Assembly: GCF_019598945.1 (NCBI RefSeq)
Contig: NZ_CP080598.1
Location: 2,914,001-2,978,000 of the forward strand
DNA: 64,000 nucleotides
Direction: 5' to 3'
Origin: Sphaerospermopsis torques-reginae ITEP-024
Lineage (GTDB): Bacteria > Cyanobacteriota > Cyanobacteriia > Cyanobacteriales > Nostocaceae
Each line of letters starts with the position of its first letter. Position 1 is the stretch's first letter. Below the pieces are notes generated by a model, which searched no databases, was not told the DNA's origin, and saw only the letters and a program-made list of their open reading frames with translations. A program made the translations under genes and the position numbers. This document shows, in pieces, positions 30,335 through 39,774 of the stretch.

Positions 30335-30739
30335 ATGAAAACAGTTTTAATTGTCGAAGATGATTTGATTAATGCTCGTGTTTTTTCCAAGATTTTGACC
30401 AAACGTGGTGGCTTGGGGGTAAAACACACGGAAGATGTGGAAGAAGTAATGAAAATTGCCCAAGCTGGGGAAGCTGATTTGATTTTAATGGATGTTTCTC
30501 TGTCACGTAGTATTTATCAAGGCAAGTCTGTTGATGGTATCAAAATTACACAAATGTTAAAATCTGACCCAACAACCGCAAATTTACCTGTAATTTTGGT
30601 GACTGCACACGCTATGGAAGGCGATCGCGAGAACTTTCTTGAACAAAGTGGTGCTGATGGCTACATCTCAAAACCAGTTGTTGACCATGAGCAATTTGTT
30701 GAGCAAATCATGGCACTTCTACCCAAAGAGGAGTCTTGA
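30335..30739 (+). CDS. single-domain response regulator (CheY/DivK-like)
   Basis: A 134-residue stand-alone receiver domain: VLIVEDDLINARVF with the acidic pair at residues 8-9, the phosphoacceptor Asp in LILMDVSLS (about residue 52), the Thr of ILVTAHAM and the Lys of YISKPV. No output domain, so it should signal by protein contact. An insertion (SRSIYQGKSVDG) follows the phosphoacceptor loop, typical of DivK-like cyanobacterial receivers. No kinase gene is adjacent. Confidence 0.93.
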   Translation: MKTVLIVEDDLINARVFSKILTKRGGLGVKHTEDVEEVMKIAQAGEADLILMDVSLSRSIYQGKSVDGIKITQMLKSDPTTANLPVILVTAHAMEGDRENFLEQSGADGYISKPVVDHEQFVEQIMALLPKEES

Positions 30740-30961
30740 GTATTGATCACTGATATTAACAGGGTTCATCCATAACTTTCACCCATAAATATGGGGAAAT
30801 ATTTTGTATTTTGGGCTAATTCTCTATTTTGGACTACTTCTCTGTCTCTTTAGAATATATGTACTATAAATGAGGCAATTTAGGCAAGTATTCTTGATCC
30901 TCTCTCCGCTAACCCCAGGGGTGTAGCGGGAGATTTTTGGGACTTTTTGGGGAAAAGGTCT

Positions 30962-31846
30962 CTACCGTGGAGTTGCTGGATCGGGTATGATTACATCTTC
31001 CTGTGGATATAGGGCTGATTGCATTTGGGGTAAATCCAAGAATTTTTTAGCATCTAGTAACAGGCGTGTACCCCAAAGGTTTTGTTTAAGAAAATCTAAT
31101 TCTGCATAGCGTAGGTCTAGGCGGAGTGCTTCTTGCCCTATTGCTAAACCTTGTTGGCTATCGCCTTGAGTATACAGTGCTACTGCTAGTGCTAATAAAG
31201 GTTCTGCTGCTTTTTTGTCAATAGCAATTGCCTCTTGCCATTTCTTTATTGCGCCTTCAACATCCCCTTGTTCGTATTTAATTAAGCCAATGTTGTTAAC
31301 TGCTGGCCAGAATTTTTTATCTTGGGATACAGATTCATTAAGTTTGGCGATCGCTTCTGGTAAACGACCTAACATATAATAAGCATTTCCCAGATCAAAC
31401 AAGCCTTCTGGATCATTGGGTTTTAACTTCAACCCAGCTTGATAATAGTTGGCTGAAGCTGGATAATTTTCTTTCTGAAAATTAGCTGAACCTATAGCAA
31501 AAAGAACATCCGCATTTTTGGGATTGAGAGTTTGTGCTTTTTTCAAAGCGGCGATCGCTGCATCAAACTCTTTTGTCTGCAAATGTAATCCACCTAACAG
31601 GAACCATACTTTATCATTTTTAGGAGCCAATTGAGTCGCCAGCCTGGCTCTGGGTAAAGCCATATCAATTTGCTGAAATTGAGCTAATTGAGCAGCTTCT
31701 TGAGCCAAGCTCAAACCCTGCTTCTCTAACTTAGCTGTATCAATCTCTACTGTATGAGGTATTAGTGCCTGTGCGTGAACTGCTTGGGGCAGATTCCATA
31801 AACCACAGACAATTAGAAAAGAAATAAAATTAAGGTGTTTTGGCAC
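30962..31846 (-). CDS. exported TPR protein
   Basis: A 294-residue protein with a signal peptide (PKHLNFISFLIVCGLWNLPQAVHAQA, cleavage expected after AHA/VHA-QA) followed by about six tetratricopeptide repeats, e.g. NDKVWFLLGGLHLQTKEFDAAIAALKKAQTLNPKN and NPNDPEGLFDLGNAYYMLG-like units. The GTG at 31846 has AGAGG at the right distance; a TTG seven codons earlier is less likely. Located in the periplasm or thylakoid lumen; likely a scaffold. No operon partner. Confidence 0.85.
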   Translation of the reverse strand: MPKHLNFISFLIVCGLWNLPQAVHAQALIPHTVEIDTAKLEKQGLSLAQEAAQLAQFQQIDMALPRARLATQLAPKNDKVWFLLGGLHLQTKEFDAAIAALKKAQTLNPKNADVLFAIGSANFQKENYPASANYYQAGLKLKPNDPEGLFDLGNAYYMLGRLPEAIAKLNESVSQDKKFWPAVNNIGLIKYEQGDVEGAIKKWQEAIAIDKKAAEPLLALAVALYTQGDSQQGLAIGQEALRLDLRYAELDFLKQNLWGTRLLLDAKKFLDLPQMQSALYPQEDVIIPDPATPR

Positions 31847-31936
31847 ACTACCGCCTCTTAGCCACAAATCAATTCATCTTTACCGTTAGCTTAGACGATT
31901 TCCACCGTAGACGACAGGTAAATTTTACAGAAGACT

Positions 31937-32067
31937 GGTGATTGGTGATTGGTGATTGGTGATTGGTGATTGGTGATTGGTGATTGGTGATTGGTGATTG
32001 GTGATTGGTGATTGGTGATTGGTGATTGGTGATTGGTGATTGGTGATTGGTGATTGGTGATTGGTGA
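31937..32067. repeat. GGTGATT tandem array, 18 full units
   Basis: Eighteen uninterrupted copies of GGTGATT plus a partial GGTGA, followed by AAATCCA units (32099-32138). The longest perfect array in the window. It lies between the divergent TPR and TetR genes. Confidence 0.98.
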
Positions 32068-32183
32068 AGAAAATTTTAGATTTTAGATTGGAGATAATCC
32101 AAACAATCCAAAATCCAAAATCCAAAATCCAAAATTTAATCGCCCAATGCCCTGTTGACATATATTTTGAAATCAGGTATTTT

Positions 32184-32205
32184 AATAAGTAATTACATAC
32201 TTATT
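32184..32205. promoter_or_regulatory. candidate TetR operator (autoregulation)
   Basis: AATAAGTA (32184-32191) and TACTTATT (32198-32205) form a perfect 8-bp inverted repeat with a 6-base spacer. It ends one base before the regulator's ATG, so binding would block the regulator's own transcription or translation start. Confidence 0.65.
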
Positions 32206-32206
32206 T

Positions 32207-32800
32207 ATGGGACGGATAGCAAAAATCACCAATCAGCAAATTTTAGATGCAGCCCGTGAAATCTTTCTGGAGCAAGGTTTTGGGGCTTCTACTTTAGAAA
32301 TTGCTCAAAAGGCAGGGATTTCAGAAGCGTCTATTTTCAAACGTTTCTCTACCAAAGAAGAACTTTTTTTGGCATCAATGGGGATACCTGAGAAATCACC
32401 TTGGGGAAAAAAACTTGATGCTGTGGTAGGAAAAGGAAATCTGAAACAAAATCTGAGCGATTTGAGTCTAGAGATTTTAGAATTCAATCGTCAAGTGATG
32501 CCACGATTGATGATGTTGCGATCGCGTGGTAATTTATTGCCAGAAATGTTCAATCGAGCAGATTCTAGACCTAGCCGAGATTTGAAAACATTTACCAAAT
32601 TTTTAGAGAAGGAAATAGAAAATGGCAGAATCCGCCCCTGTGATCCCCAAACTATTGCTATGATATTGTTAGGTTCACTGATGAACTTTGTGTTTTTAGA
32701 GCAGATGCACCCCAAAGGAGATGTACCCGCAGATGAGCAAAAGTTTGTCCAGAACTTAGTTGAGATTATTTGGCAAGGAATTTCACCCATTGAAAATTAA
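32207..32800 (+). CDS. TetR/AcrR-family transcriptional regulator
   Basis: A 197-residue regulator. The N-terminal helix-turn-helix is typical: [49 protein letters not shown]. The C-terminal ligand domain is unassigned. It precedes a membrane-fusion protein, permease and ATPase on the same strand, and shares a candidate operator with the region before that exporter, so it is probably the exporter's repressor, released by the exported compound. Confidence 0.92.
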   Translation: MGRIAKITNQQILDAAREIFLEQGFGASTLEIAQKAGISEASIFKRFSTKEELFLASMGIPEKSPWGKKLDAVVGKGNLKQNLSDLSLEILEFNRQVMPRLMMLRSRGNLLPEMFNRADSRPSRDLKTFTKFLEKEIENGRIRPCDPQTIAMILLGSLMNFVFLEQMHPKGDVPADEQKFVQNLVEIIWQGISPIEN

Positions 32801-33308
32801 TCACTTCACGCCCAAGATATTTTCCCAAGATATTTTCCCAAGATATTTTTTTGGGCAATTAATAAGTGATTACTTGCATTTTATTGGTCAAGTCAGTTGA
32901 CTGACGAAAAGTTCATAGGTTTTATTTGCTGGTTTTATTCACAGGTTAGGTCAAGTCACCCGATCAGGTGATGGCTGACTATAAAATTAATAGGTAAGAT
33001 AAATCCAAATCAATCAATAAAACCAATCATATCAATAAATTTATCTGGATTTATTGAAGTTGATAATTTATATGAATCACATTTAAATTATTGATTGGAA
33101 AATCAGGAAAAAAGCATTAAAATTTAAATAGCCTTGATGAAATTTTAGTTGAGAATTTTCAGTTAAAAATTTCTGTTTTAAGAAAAACTAACTTAGCAAA
33201 TAACATGAGCAGTAAAACATTGAATATTTAATTTATAATTTATATTTATCCTTTGATGAATCTGATTAATCCAAAATCCAAAATCCAAAATCTAAACTCT
33301 AAAATATC
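32801..33308. other. 508-bp region upstream of exporter operon
   Basis: It contains three CCCAAGATATTTT direct repeats (32810-32850), the second candidate operator (32861-32880), AT-rich DNA, and a short AATCCAAA heptamer run just before the exporter start (33270-33300). No gene. Confidence 0.6.
32861..32880. promoter_or_regulatory. second candidate TetR operator before the exporter genes
   Basis: AATAAGTGATTACTTGCATT shares AATAAGTRATTAC with the site at the regulator's start and contains the dyad AAGT-GATT-ACTT. Matching sites at both promoters support one regulator acting on both. Confidence 0.5.
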
Positions 33309-34760
33309 ATGACTACTCACATAGAAATTCCGCTGATAGGCAAAAAAATAAAATACCCATTGCGCTGGTTAACGGGAATAATGGCATCTGGTATTTTAAT
33401 AATTGGTGCAACCACAGCGATCAAAATAGCGAACCCAGAAAACCGAAAACAAGACATTAGTAAACTCACAGTTCCAGTGACAGAAAAAAGCGTCACCGTG
33501 AGGATTACAGCGAGTGGGAAAGTGCAACCAGTACAAAGCGTGAATATTAGCCCGAAAAGTCCGGGATTATTGGCAGAATTAAACGTTGAACAGGGGGAAA
33601 AAGTCGAAAAAGGACAGATTATAGCCCGCATGGATAATTCTGAAATCAAAATGCGGATACTTCAGTATCAAGCTAACTTAGAACAGGCCAAGGCACAATT
33701 AGCAGAAAGCGAAGCAGGGAGTCGTCCTGAAGAAATTGCCCAAGCAAAAGCGAGGTTAGCACAGGCACAAGCTCAGTTAGCTGTAATTCGTGCTGGTAAT
33801 CGTAATCAGGAAATTGATCAAGCTAGGGCTGCGGTAGATGCAGCTAAAGCGCAAGTGGAATTAACTCAATCCAGAGTTAAGCGTTACCAAGCTTTAGCTA
33901 AAGAAGGTGCTGTTTCTCAGGATACTTTAGACCAGTACATTACTGAAGATAGAAAAGCAAAAGCCAGTTTAGAAGAAGCACAAAGGCGATTATCTTTGCA
34001 AAAAGCTGGAAACCGTGATGAAGATATCAAAAGACAAGAAGCAGTAGTTACCCAAGAAAGGGAAGCATTGCGAAAGTTAGAAAATGGTAGTCGTCCTGAA
34101 GAAATTACTCGTTTGAGAGCAGTTGTAGCTGCTGCCAATGCTCAATTAAGACAGCAACAAGTACAATTAGAAGATACAATTATCCGCGCTCCTTTTACCG
34201 GAATTGTGACTCAAAGATATGCCACATTAGGAGGTTATGTTAGTCCTGCGATTTCCGCTTCTAGTAATGCTTCTGCTACTTCCACTTCAATTATTGCTTT
34301 AGCTAGAGGTTTAGAAATTTTGGCGAATGTTCCTGAAACTGATATTGGGAGAATTAAACAAGGACAAGAAGTAGAAATTGCTGCTGATGCTTATCCAGAT
34401 CAAGTGTTTAAAGGGCGTGTGCGTTTAATTGCTCCTGAAGCAGTTGTAGAACAAGGTGTAACATCGTTTCAGGTGCGGATAAATATTGATAGTGGTGTGG
34501 ATAAATTGCGTTCTGGTTTAAATGTGGATGTGACATTTTTGGGCGATCGCATTAATGACGCTTTAACTATTCCCACCGTTGCTATTCTCACGGAAAATGG
34601 AAAAACCGGGGTATTAGTACCAGATGAAAATAATAAACCCCAGTTTCGAGAAATTACGATTGGTACACAAATTAAAAACGAAACTCAGGTTTTAGAAGGA
34701 GTAAAAACGGGAGATTTGATATTTGTTAATCCTCCTAAAGATTACAAGATTAAAAAATAA
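33309..34760 (+). CDS. HlyD/DevB-type membrane fusion protein
   Basis: A 483-residue periplasmic adaptor. One N-terminal membrane segment (WLTGIMASGILIIGATTAI, residues about 20-38), a lipoyl half (VNISPKSPGLLAELNVEQGEKVEKGQIIARMDN), a long alpha-hairpin with repeated Ala/Gln/Glu heptads and the duplicated phrase GSRPEEI, the second lipoyl half (IIRAPFTGIVTQRYATLGGYVSP) and a beta-barrel domain. It links an inner-membrane ABC pump to an outer-membrane channel such as HgdD/TolC. First gene of an exporter set; substrate unknown. Confidence 0.93.
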   Translation: MTTHIEIPLIGKKIKYPLRWLTGIMASGILIIGATTAIKIANPENRKQDISKLTVPVTEKSVTVRITASGKVQPVQSVNISPKSPGLLAELNVEQGEKVEKGQIIARMDNSEIKMRILQYQANLEQAKAQLAESEAGSRPEEIAQAKARLAQAQAQLAVIRAGNRNQEIDQARAAVDAAKAQVELTQSRVKRYQALAKEGAVSQDTLDQYITEDRKAKASLEEAQRRLSLQKAGNRDEDIKRQEAVVTQEREALRKLENGSRPEEITRLRAVVAAANAQLRQQQVQLEDTIIRAPFTGIVTQRYATLGGYVSPAISASSNASATSTSIIALARGLEILANVPETDIGRIKQGQEVEIAADAYPDQVFKGRVRLIAPEAVVEQGVTSFQVRINIDSGVDKLRSGLNVDVTFLGDRINDALTIPTVAILTENGKTGVLVPDENNKPQFREITIGTQIKNETQVLEGVKTGDLIFVNPPKDYKIKK

Positions 34761-34796
34761 AGGTGACAGGTGATAGGTGACAGTTAAGAGTTTTTA

Positions 34797-34863
34797 CCAA
34801 TTACCAATTACCAATTACCAATTACCAATTACCAATTACCAATTACCAATTACCAATTACCAA
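34797..34863. repeat. CCAATTA array (about 9-10 units)
   Basis: Uninterrupted CCAATTA heptamers lie between the fusion-protein and permease genes, then a few AAATCCA-like units. The array is inside the presumed operon. Confidence 0.95.
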
Positions 34864-34895
34864 TACAAAATCTAAAATCCAAAATCAAACGTCTT

Positions 34896-36113
34896 ATGAA
34901 TTTTTTAGAAAGTGTCCAAATGGCAGGTAAAACCCTGTTATCAAATAAATTAAGAACTGTTTTAACAATGCTGGGAATTATTATTGGTAATAGCTCAGTA
35001 ATTGCAATGATTGGTATTGGTGAAGGTGGACAAAAATTTGTTGACAATCAATTAAACTCCTTGGGTCCCAATGTTTTATTTGTGATTCCTGGTAATGAAG
35101 AAGTTCAGCGAGTTTCTAGAGATGTTGTGAGAACTTTAGTTTTAGAAGATGCGAATGCAATTGATACTCAAGTTCCCACAATAGCAGAAACTACAGCAGA
35201 ATTAAATAGTAGACAGGTTGTTACTTATAAAAACAGAAATACCAATGTGAATATTATTGGTACAACTCCTAGTTTTTTAAAAGTTCGTGATTTTGAAGTA
35301 GCGACGGGTAGATTTTTCACCGACATAGATATGAAGCGCAGTAACCAAGTTGTGGTTTTAGGTGCGACATTAAAAGAAAAACTTTTTGGTGATAAAAATC
35401 CTATTAGTCAACAAATTAGAATCAAAAATACCAGCTTTCAAGTAATTGGTGTTTTAACAGAAAAAGGTTCAAATTTGGGTGTAAATTATGATGATTCTGC
35501 ATTAGTTCCAATTATTACAGCCGCAAATCGTTTAGTGGGTAAAACCTCACCTTATGGTTTAGAAGTAACTTATATTGTTGCTTCTGCTAAAGATGCTGAT
35601 AGTGTAGATGCAGCAGAATTTCAAATCACTAATTTACTGCGACAAAGACATAAATTAGTGGGGGAAAATGACTTTACTATTCGTACCCAAAAAGATGCTT
35701 TAGAAACAGTTGGTCAAATTTCCGGTGCTTTGACTATCATGTTAACAGGAGTTGCGGCTATTTCTTTGTTTGTTGGTGGTATTGGAATTATGAATATTAT
35801 GTTAGTTTCTGTGACTGAACGTACCCAAGAAATTGGTTTAAGAAAAGCCATAGGTGCTACCCAACAAGATATTTTACTTCAGTTTATGATTGAGGCGGTT
35901 ATTGTTTCTGTAATTGGTGGTTTGGTGGGGACTGCTGTGGGTGTTGGTGGTATAATGTTAGTGGCTGCTATCAGTCCTTTAGAAGCAAGTATTTCTTTTG
36001 TTTCTATTAGTATGGCGGTGGGTATTTCTGGAGGAATTGGTTTATTTTTTGGTGTTGTGCCAGCGCGTCGTGCGGCACAACTTGATCCTATTGTGGCGTT
36101 GAGGAGTGCGTAG
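34896..36113 (+). CDS. MacB-type ABC transporter permease
   Basis: A 405-residue permease with the MacB layout: one N-terminal helix (LRTVLTMLGIIIGNSSVIAMIGIG), a large periplasmic MacB_PCD domain (residues about 50-260), then three C-terminal helices of the FtsX domain, including SLFVGGIGIMNIMLVSVTERTQEIGLRKAIGAT and PARRAAQLDPIVALR at the end. No ATPase domain is fused; the separate ATPase gene lies 0.9 kb downstream. The pump probably exports a small molecule or glycolipid-like compound via the fusion protein. Confidence 0.94.
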   Translation: MNFLESVQMAGKTLLSNKLRTVLTMLGIIIGNSSVIAMIGIGEGGQKFVDNQLNSLGPNVLFVIPGNEEVQRVSRDVVRTLVLEDANAIDTQVPTIAETTAELNSRQVVTYKNRNTNVNIIGTTPSFLKVRDFEVATGRFFTDIDMKRSNQVVVLGATLKEKLFGDKNPISQQIRIKNTSFQVIGVLTEKGSNLGVNYDDSALVPIITAANRLVGKTSPYGLEVTYIVASAKDADSVDAAEFQITNLLRQRHKLVGENDFTIRTQKDALETVGQISGALTIMLTGVAAISLFVGGIGIMNIMLVSVTERTQEIGLRKAIGATQQDILLQFMIEAVIVSVIGGLVGTAVGVGGIMLVAAISPLEASISFVSISMAVGISGGIGLFFGVVPARRAAQLDPIVALRSA

Positions 36114-36205
36114 ATAATTTAAAATGTCTGAATTAGGATTTCCGGGATTTAAGGATTTACAGGATGTGATATTAAATGGCTATGATTTAGGAGCAAATTT
36201 CCATC

Positions 36206-36567
36206 CTAATATCGTTCTTTTATATGTTGGGGAATGTGTCTAGAGGCTTCACCTATGATCATATAATCATAAAGCACTGCTTTTACTACCAGCTTATTTT
36301 CAGAAAAATTCTCAAATGTCAATCCTTGAGTATATTCTCTAATATTATAAGAGGGTGTTTGAAAAGTTTTGGATCGTGATTTTAGGCACCCCCCTGATCC
36401 CCCCTAACCCCCCTTAAAAAGGGGGGAACTAGAGTCAAAGTCCCCCTTTTCAAGGGGGATTTAGGGGGATCTATAAATATTTGATACACCATCAGTGACT
36501 TTTAAAACATCCTCTAAGCTGCTGTGAGAATATCCTGAATACGAAGTTGCCAATTTCTAGAAGACAT
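36206..36567 (-). pseudogene. hepT: hepT (HEPN toxin) remnant interrupted by a MITE
   Basis: Read on the minus strand from ATG 36567: MSSRNWQLRIQDILTAA, then the MITE at 36351-36514. If the MITE and one copy of its TAA duplication are removed, the frame continues exactly as YNIREYTQGLTFENFSENKL, VVKAVLYDYMIIGEASRHIP and QHIKERY before a stop at 36206-36208. This is the N-terminal half of a HEPN-domain HepT toxin; the C-terminal half with the RNase motif is lost next to a dispersed repeat. Its start overlaps the end of the mntA remnant, as in intact pairs. Confidence 0.85.
36351..36514. mobile_element. MITE with GAGGRTGTTTGAAAAG ends and 3-bp TSD (copy 2)
   Basis: 164 bp, left end GAGGGTGTTTGAAAAGTTTT, right end GACTTTTAAAACATCCTC, flanked by TAA at 36348-36350 and 36515-36517. 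Interior C-rich/G-rich arms (CCCCCTGATCCCCCCTAA against TTAGGGGGAT) can fold. Same family as the element at 6186. It sits inside the hepT remnant. Confidence 0.88.
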
Positions 36568-36847
36568 AAATAACATCCTTTAAAATTGGTTGGCGTAAAT
36601 GTTCGCGTAAAGCATCTTTCGTTCCCAGATCAATTTCACATTTTAGTAAGTCCTGAATATAGAGTTTAGCTTCAATAAACTGAAATAAACTCATAGATTC
36701 AGATAGTTCTGCTAATAAATCTACATCACTATTAGCATGAGCTTAATTTCTAGCAACAGAACCAAATAACTCCAAAGATATTACTCCTAAATTTTGTAAT
36801 TACTGTTGATGTTTTCTGAGAATTTGTAAAACTTCTTCACGGTTCAT
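36557..36847 (-). pseudogene. mntA: mntA (minimal nucleotidyltransferase antitoxin) remnant with two stops
   Basis: From ATG 36847 the minus strand reads MNREEVLQILRKHQQ, stop, LQNLGVISLELFGSVARN, stop, AHANSDVDLLAELSESMSLF and on to LRQPILKDVIYVF. This is a 97-codon MNT-fold protein with the GSVAR...SDVDLL active site; the two in-frame stops are both TAA. MntA normally AMPylates and silences the HepT toxin encoded next to it. Both partners are dead here, and the pair lies between the exporter permease and its ATPase. Confidence 0.85.
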
Positions 36848-37026
36848 ACTTGACTATTTATCCTTATTTTTCTGCAAGAAGTTTCGTGGTTAGACTTTAA
36901 TGATTTTCCAGGATTTAATTAATCCTAACCTACTTAATTGTCATTTGATTGTATTTACATTATAATATGATAATTACAGAAAACCACTTTTGTAAACTAA
37001 CCATTAAAAAATTAACAGAAAATTAA

Positions 37027-37797
37027 ATGTCTATGTCTAATACTCTCACTATTCATGATTCTCTGTCTCCCAACTCTGAACCCAAACCAGAAATTATCCG
37101 TCTAGAAAATATATTTAAAGTCTACGGAATGGGGGAAACGGAAGTACAAGCATTAAATGATATCAACTTATCTATTCATGAAGGTGAATATTGTGCCATT
37201 ATGGGTCCTTCTGGTTCGGGAAAATCAACCGCGATGAATATTATCGGTTGTTTAGATCGTCCCAGTTCGGGAAATTATTATTTACATAATATCAATGTTG
37301 CCCAAATGAATGATCAGGACTTAGCACATATTAGAAATAAAAAGCTGGGTTTTGTATTTCAACAATTTCATTTATTACCCCAACTCACAGCTTTAGAAAA
37401 TGTGATGTTACCAATGGTTTATGCTGGGGTAAAACCTAGTGAAAGAAAAGAACGCGCTGCGGAAGCATTAATAAAAGTTGGTTTGGAAAAACGTTTAAAT
37501 AATAAACCTACTCAGTTATCAGGAGGACAACAACAAAGAGTAGCGATCGCCCGTGCAATTGTCAACCGTCCTGTGGTACTTTTAGCAGATGAACCTACCG
37601 GTGCTTTAGACTCTCGCACTACTCAAGAAGTTTTAGATATTTTTGGTGAATTAAATAGTACGGGAATTACAGTTGTGATGGTGACTCATGAAACGGAAGT
37701 TGCTAGTCAAACTAAACGCATTGTTTGGTTTCGTGATGGAAAAGTTGTACACTCTCACTTAACACCAAAAGAGTTACATCAACTCGTAGCTGCTTAA
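37027..37797 (+). CDS. MacB/LolD-type ABC transporter ATPase
   Basis: A 256-residue ATPase: Walker [11 protein letters not shown]-loop [18 protein letters not shown], signature [14 protein letters not shown], Walker [14 protein letters not shown] and H-loop VTHE. LolD/MacB-like wording around the Walker A ([24 protein letters not shown]) fits a partner for the permease at 34.9 kb. It is separated from that gene by 0.9 kb of decayed toxin-antitoxin and MITE DNA, so it may need its own promoter (a TATAAT-like tract lies near 36960). Confidence 0.95.
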   Translation: MSMSNTLTIHDSLSPNSEPKPEIIRLENIFKVYGMGETEVQALNDINLSIHEGEYCAIMGPSGSGKSTAMNIIGCLDRPSSGNYYLHNINVAQMNDQDLAHIRNKKLGFVFQQFHLLPQLTALENVMLPMVYAGVKPSERKERAAEALIKVGLEKRLNNKPTQLSGGQQQRVAIARAIVNRPVVLLADEPTGALDSRTTQEVLDIFGELNSTGITVVMVTHETEVASQTKRIVWFRDGKVVHSHLTPKELHQLVAA

Positions 37798-37829
37798 TTT
37801 ACACCAGGAGTTAGGTGACAGGTGACAGT

Positions 37830-37890
37830 AAAAAGGCAAAAGGCAAAAGGTTATTCTTACCAATTACCAATTACCAATTACCAATTACCT
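37830..37890. repeat. heptamer arrays (AAAGGCA; CCAATTA)
   Basis: Short AAAGGCA and four CCAATTA units between the convergent ATPase and HAD genes. Confidence 0.85.
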
Positions 37891-37893
37891 GTT

Positions 37894-38529
37894 TTAACAT
37901 TGTTTCACCACTTCTAATAATTCACTGGGATGATCAATTAAAAAATCAGGATTTTCCTTAGCTAATGCTTCAGGAGAATTAAAACCCCAAGTAACAGCAA
38001 CAACTTTAATATGGGCTTTTTTAGCAGCTTCTATATCTCTGGTTTCATCTCCCACATAAATCACTGTTTGTGGTTTGATTTGCCTTTGTCTGAATACATT
38101 ATTAATTATAGTTGTTTTCCCAAAAATTGTTACTCCTGAATGGATAAATTCAAATAGATCATCTAAATGATGAAATTTGAGAAATTCACTCACGTTTTCT
38201 TGAGAATTAGAAGTGATAATTCCCAATCTATATCCCTGATTTTTGAGTTCTATGAGTGCTTCTGGCATTCCTGGTATAGATTCTAAATCTTTGATTTTGG
38301 TTTTTAATTCACCTTTCACTTTTTTTACTAAAAAAGGTATTCTTAACAAAGAAACACCTGAATATTTAATAATTTCTCTAGCGGTTAAATTCCTTAATAC
38401 AGTCAGTTCATTAGCAGAGATTTGTATATAACCAAACTCTACAGCTAAACGATTTGCAATATTTACAAGAGCATCTACTGTATCTGCAATTGTTCCATCA
38501 AAATCAAAGATTATTACTTTCTGAGTCAT
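37894..38529 (-). CDS. HAD-family phosphatase (phosphoglycolate phosphatase-like)
   Basis: A 211-residue HAD hydrolase: motif I FDFDGTIADTVDAL (residues 8-21), motif II LGIITSNSQ, motif III Lys in FGKTTIINN and motif IV VGDETRDIEAAKKA. The helical cap between motifs I and II is the Gph/PGP type, so a small phosphorylated substrate such as 2-phosphoglycolate is possible but not provable. Its start overlaps the end of queG by 26 bp, so the two are translationally coupled. Confidence 0.9.
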   Translation of the reverse strand: MTQKVIIFDFDGTIADTVDALVNIANRLAVEFGYIQISANELTVLRNLTAREIIKYSGVSLLRIPFLVKKVKGELKTKIKDLESIPGMPEALIELKNQGYRLGIITSNSQENVSEFLKFHHLDDLFEFIHSGVTIFGKTTIINNVFRQRQIKPQTVIYVGDETRDIEAAKKAHIKVVAVTWGFNSPEALAKENPDFLIDHPSELLEVVKQC

Positions 38530-39475
38530 TCTTTAGCCTAGATGAGTCAAGATTAGCACCGGCATTTCTTCGTAACATTTCGGGTTTAATGCGTCGCAAG
38601 GCTGATGCTGTAAATCGTCTATCCCACTCCTCATCTGTGATTTGCGCTAATTCTACCAGCTTGGGTGCTAAATTTTCAGGATATGGGTAAAAATCTGTAA
38701 CATCAGTTATTTGAGCAAAACGCTGATTCCAAGGACATACATCTTGACAAATATCACAACCCGCAACCCATCCATGCAAGTTAGTTTTGATATTTTCTGG
38801 TAATGTTTCTGCTCGATTTTCAATAGTGTGATAAGCAATGCACTGATTAGCATCTACTACAAAAGGCTGCGTAATTGCCCCAGTAGGACAAGCTTGGATA
38901 CATCTTGTGCAAGTACCGCAATGTTGGGTAGCTGGGCGATCGCTCTCTAACTCGATATTAGTTAATACTTCTCCTAAAAATACCCAAGATCCATACTCTC
39001 TAGTAATTACATTACCATTTTTGGCAATCCAACCAATACCAGCTTTTTGCGCCCACACTTTATCTTGTACTGGTCCTGTGTCTGCATAATATCTGGCTTT
39101 TATACCTCCACCCTGTGATTCTAACCAGGTAGCCAGTTGTTTTAGTTTCTTGTGCAGTACCTTATGATAATCCCTTCCCCAGCCATAACGGGAAATTTTC
39201 GCGTATTCTTGCCCTTTTTGATGTTGATGCGGTGTGTAATAATTTAACGCCACACAAATCAGCGATCGCACTTCTGGCATTACCAAACTAATATTCTGAC
39301 GTTTTGGGTTTCCCATCCATTCCATATCAGCGTGATAACCCATCTCCATCCATGCTTGCAACCTTTGAACCTCTGTAGCGTCTACCCCTTCTACAGCAGC
39401 AATACCCACTTTGTGAAAGCCTATCTCTTGGGCTTTCTCTTTGATGACGCTGCTAGTTAAGGCACACTCGTTCAT
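38504..39475 (-). CDS. queG: epoxyqueuosine reductase
   Basis: QueG carries out the last step of queuosine synthesis in tRNA, a cobalamin- and iron-sulfur-dependent reduction. The 323-residue protein has the N-terminal GFHKVGIAAVEG, KISRYGWGRDYHKVLHKKL, YADTGPVQDKVWAQKAGIGWIAKNG, and two 4Fe-4S clusters in CGTCTRCIQACPTGAI and CDICQDVCPWN. The ATG at 39475 follows AGGAAGGAG; an upstream frame extension is unlikely. The HAD gene overlaps its 3' end. Confidence 0.96.
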   Translation of the reverse strand: MNECALTSSVIKEKAQEIGFHKVGIAAVEGVDATEVQRLQAWMEMGYHADMEWMGNPKRQNISLVMPEVRSLICVALNYYTPHQHQKGQEYAKISRYGWGRDYHKVLHKKLKQLATWLESQGGGIKARYYADTGPVQDKVWAQKAGIGWIAKNGNVITREYGSWVFLGEVLTNIELESDRPATQHCGTCTRCIQACPTGAITQPFVVDANQCIAYHTIENRAETLPENIKTNLHGWVAGCDICQDVCPWNQRFAQITDVTDFYPYPENLAPKLVELAQITDEEWDRRFTASALRRIKPEMLRRNAGANLDSSRLKNDSESNNL

Positions 39476-39774
39476 GTTTACACTCCTTCCTGGTGTAGTT
39501 GCCAAGTTTTTGTGTTAATGAACCGCAAAGTACGCAAAGTACATAAAGAAAGTACACAAAGGAATAGTAGGAGTAATCAGAAAAACAACTTTGAGATTAT
39601 ACACAATATCGTAAATATTTTCATTTGATCTCCTTAACTCTATGATTTGTAAATTTTATTTGCATTTTGTTAAGAAATAATGCAAAATAGTTGACAAGAG
39701 GTCAAGCAACCCAGAGTGATGCCCACCTCCCACTGATTAACAACAAATTTAGTTAATAAACTGTGGTGAATATA

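Noticed and set aside
31925-32161. 78-codon frame full of NHQSPIT repeats
   Set aside because: It is simply the translation of the GGTGATT heptamer array.
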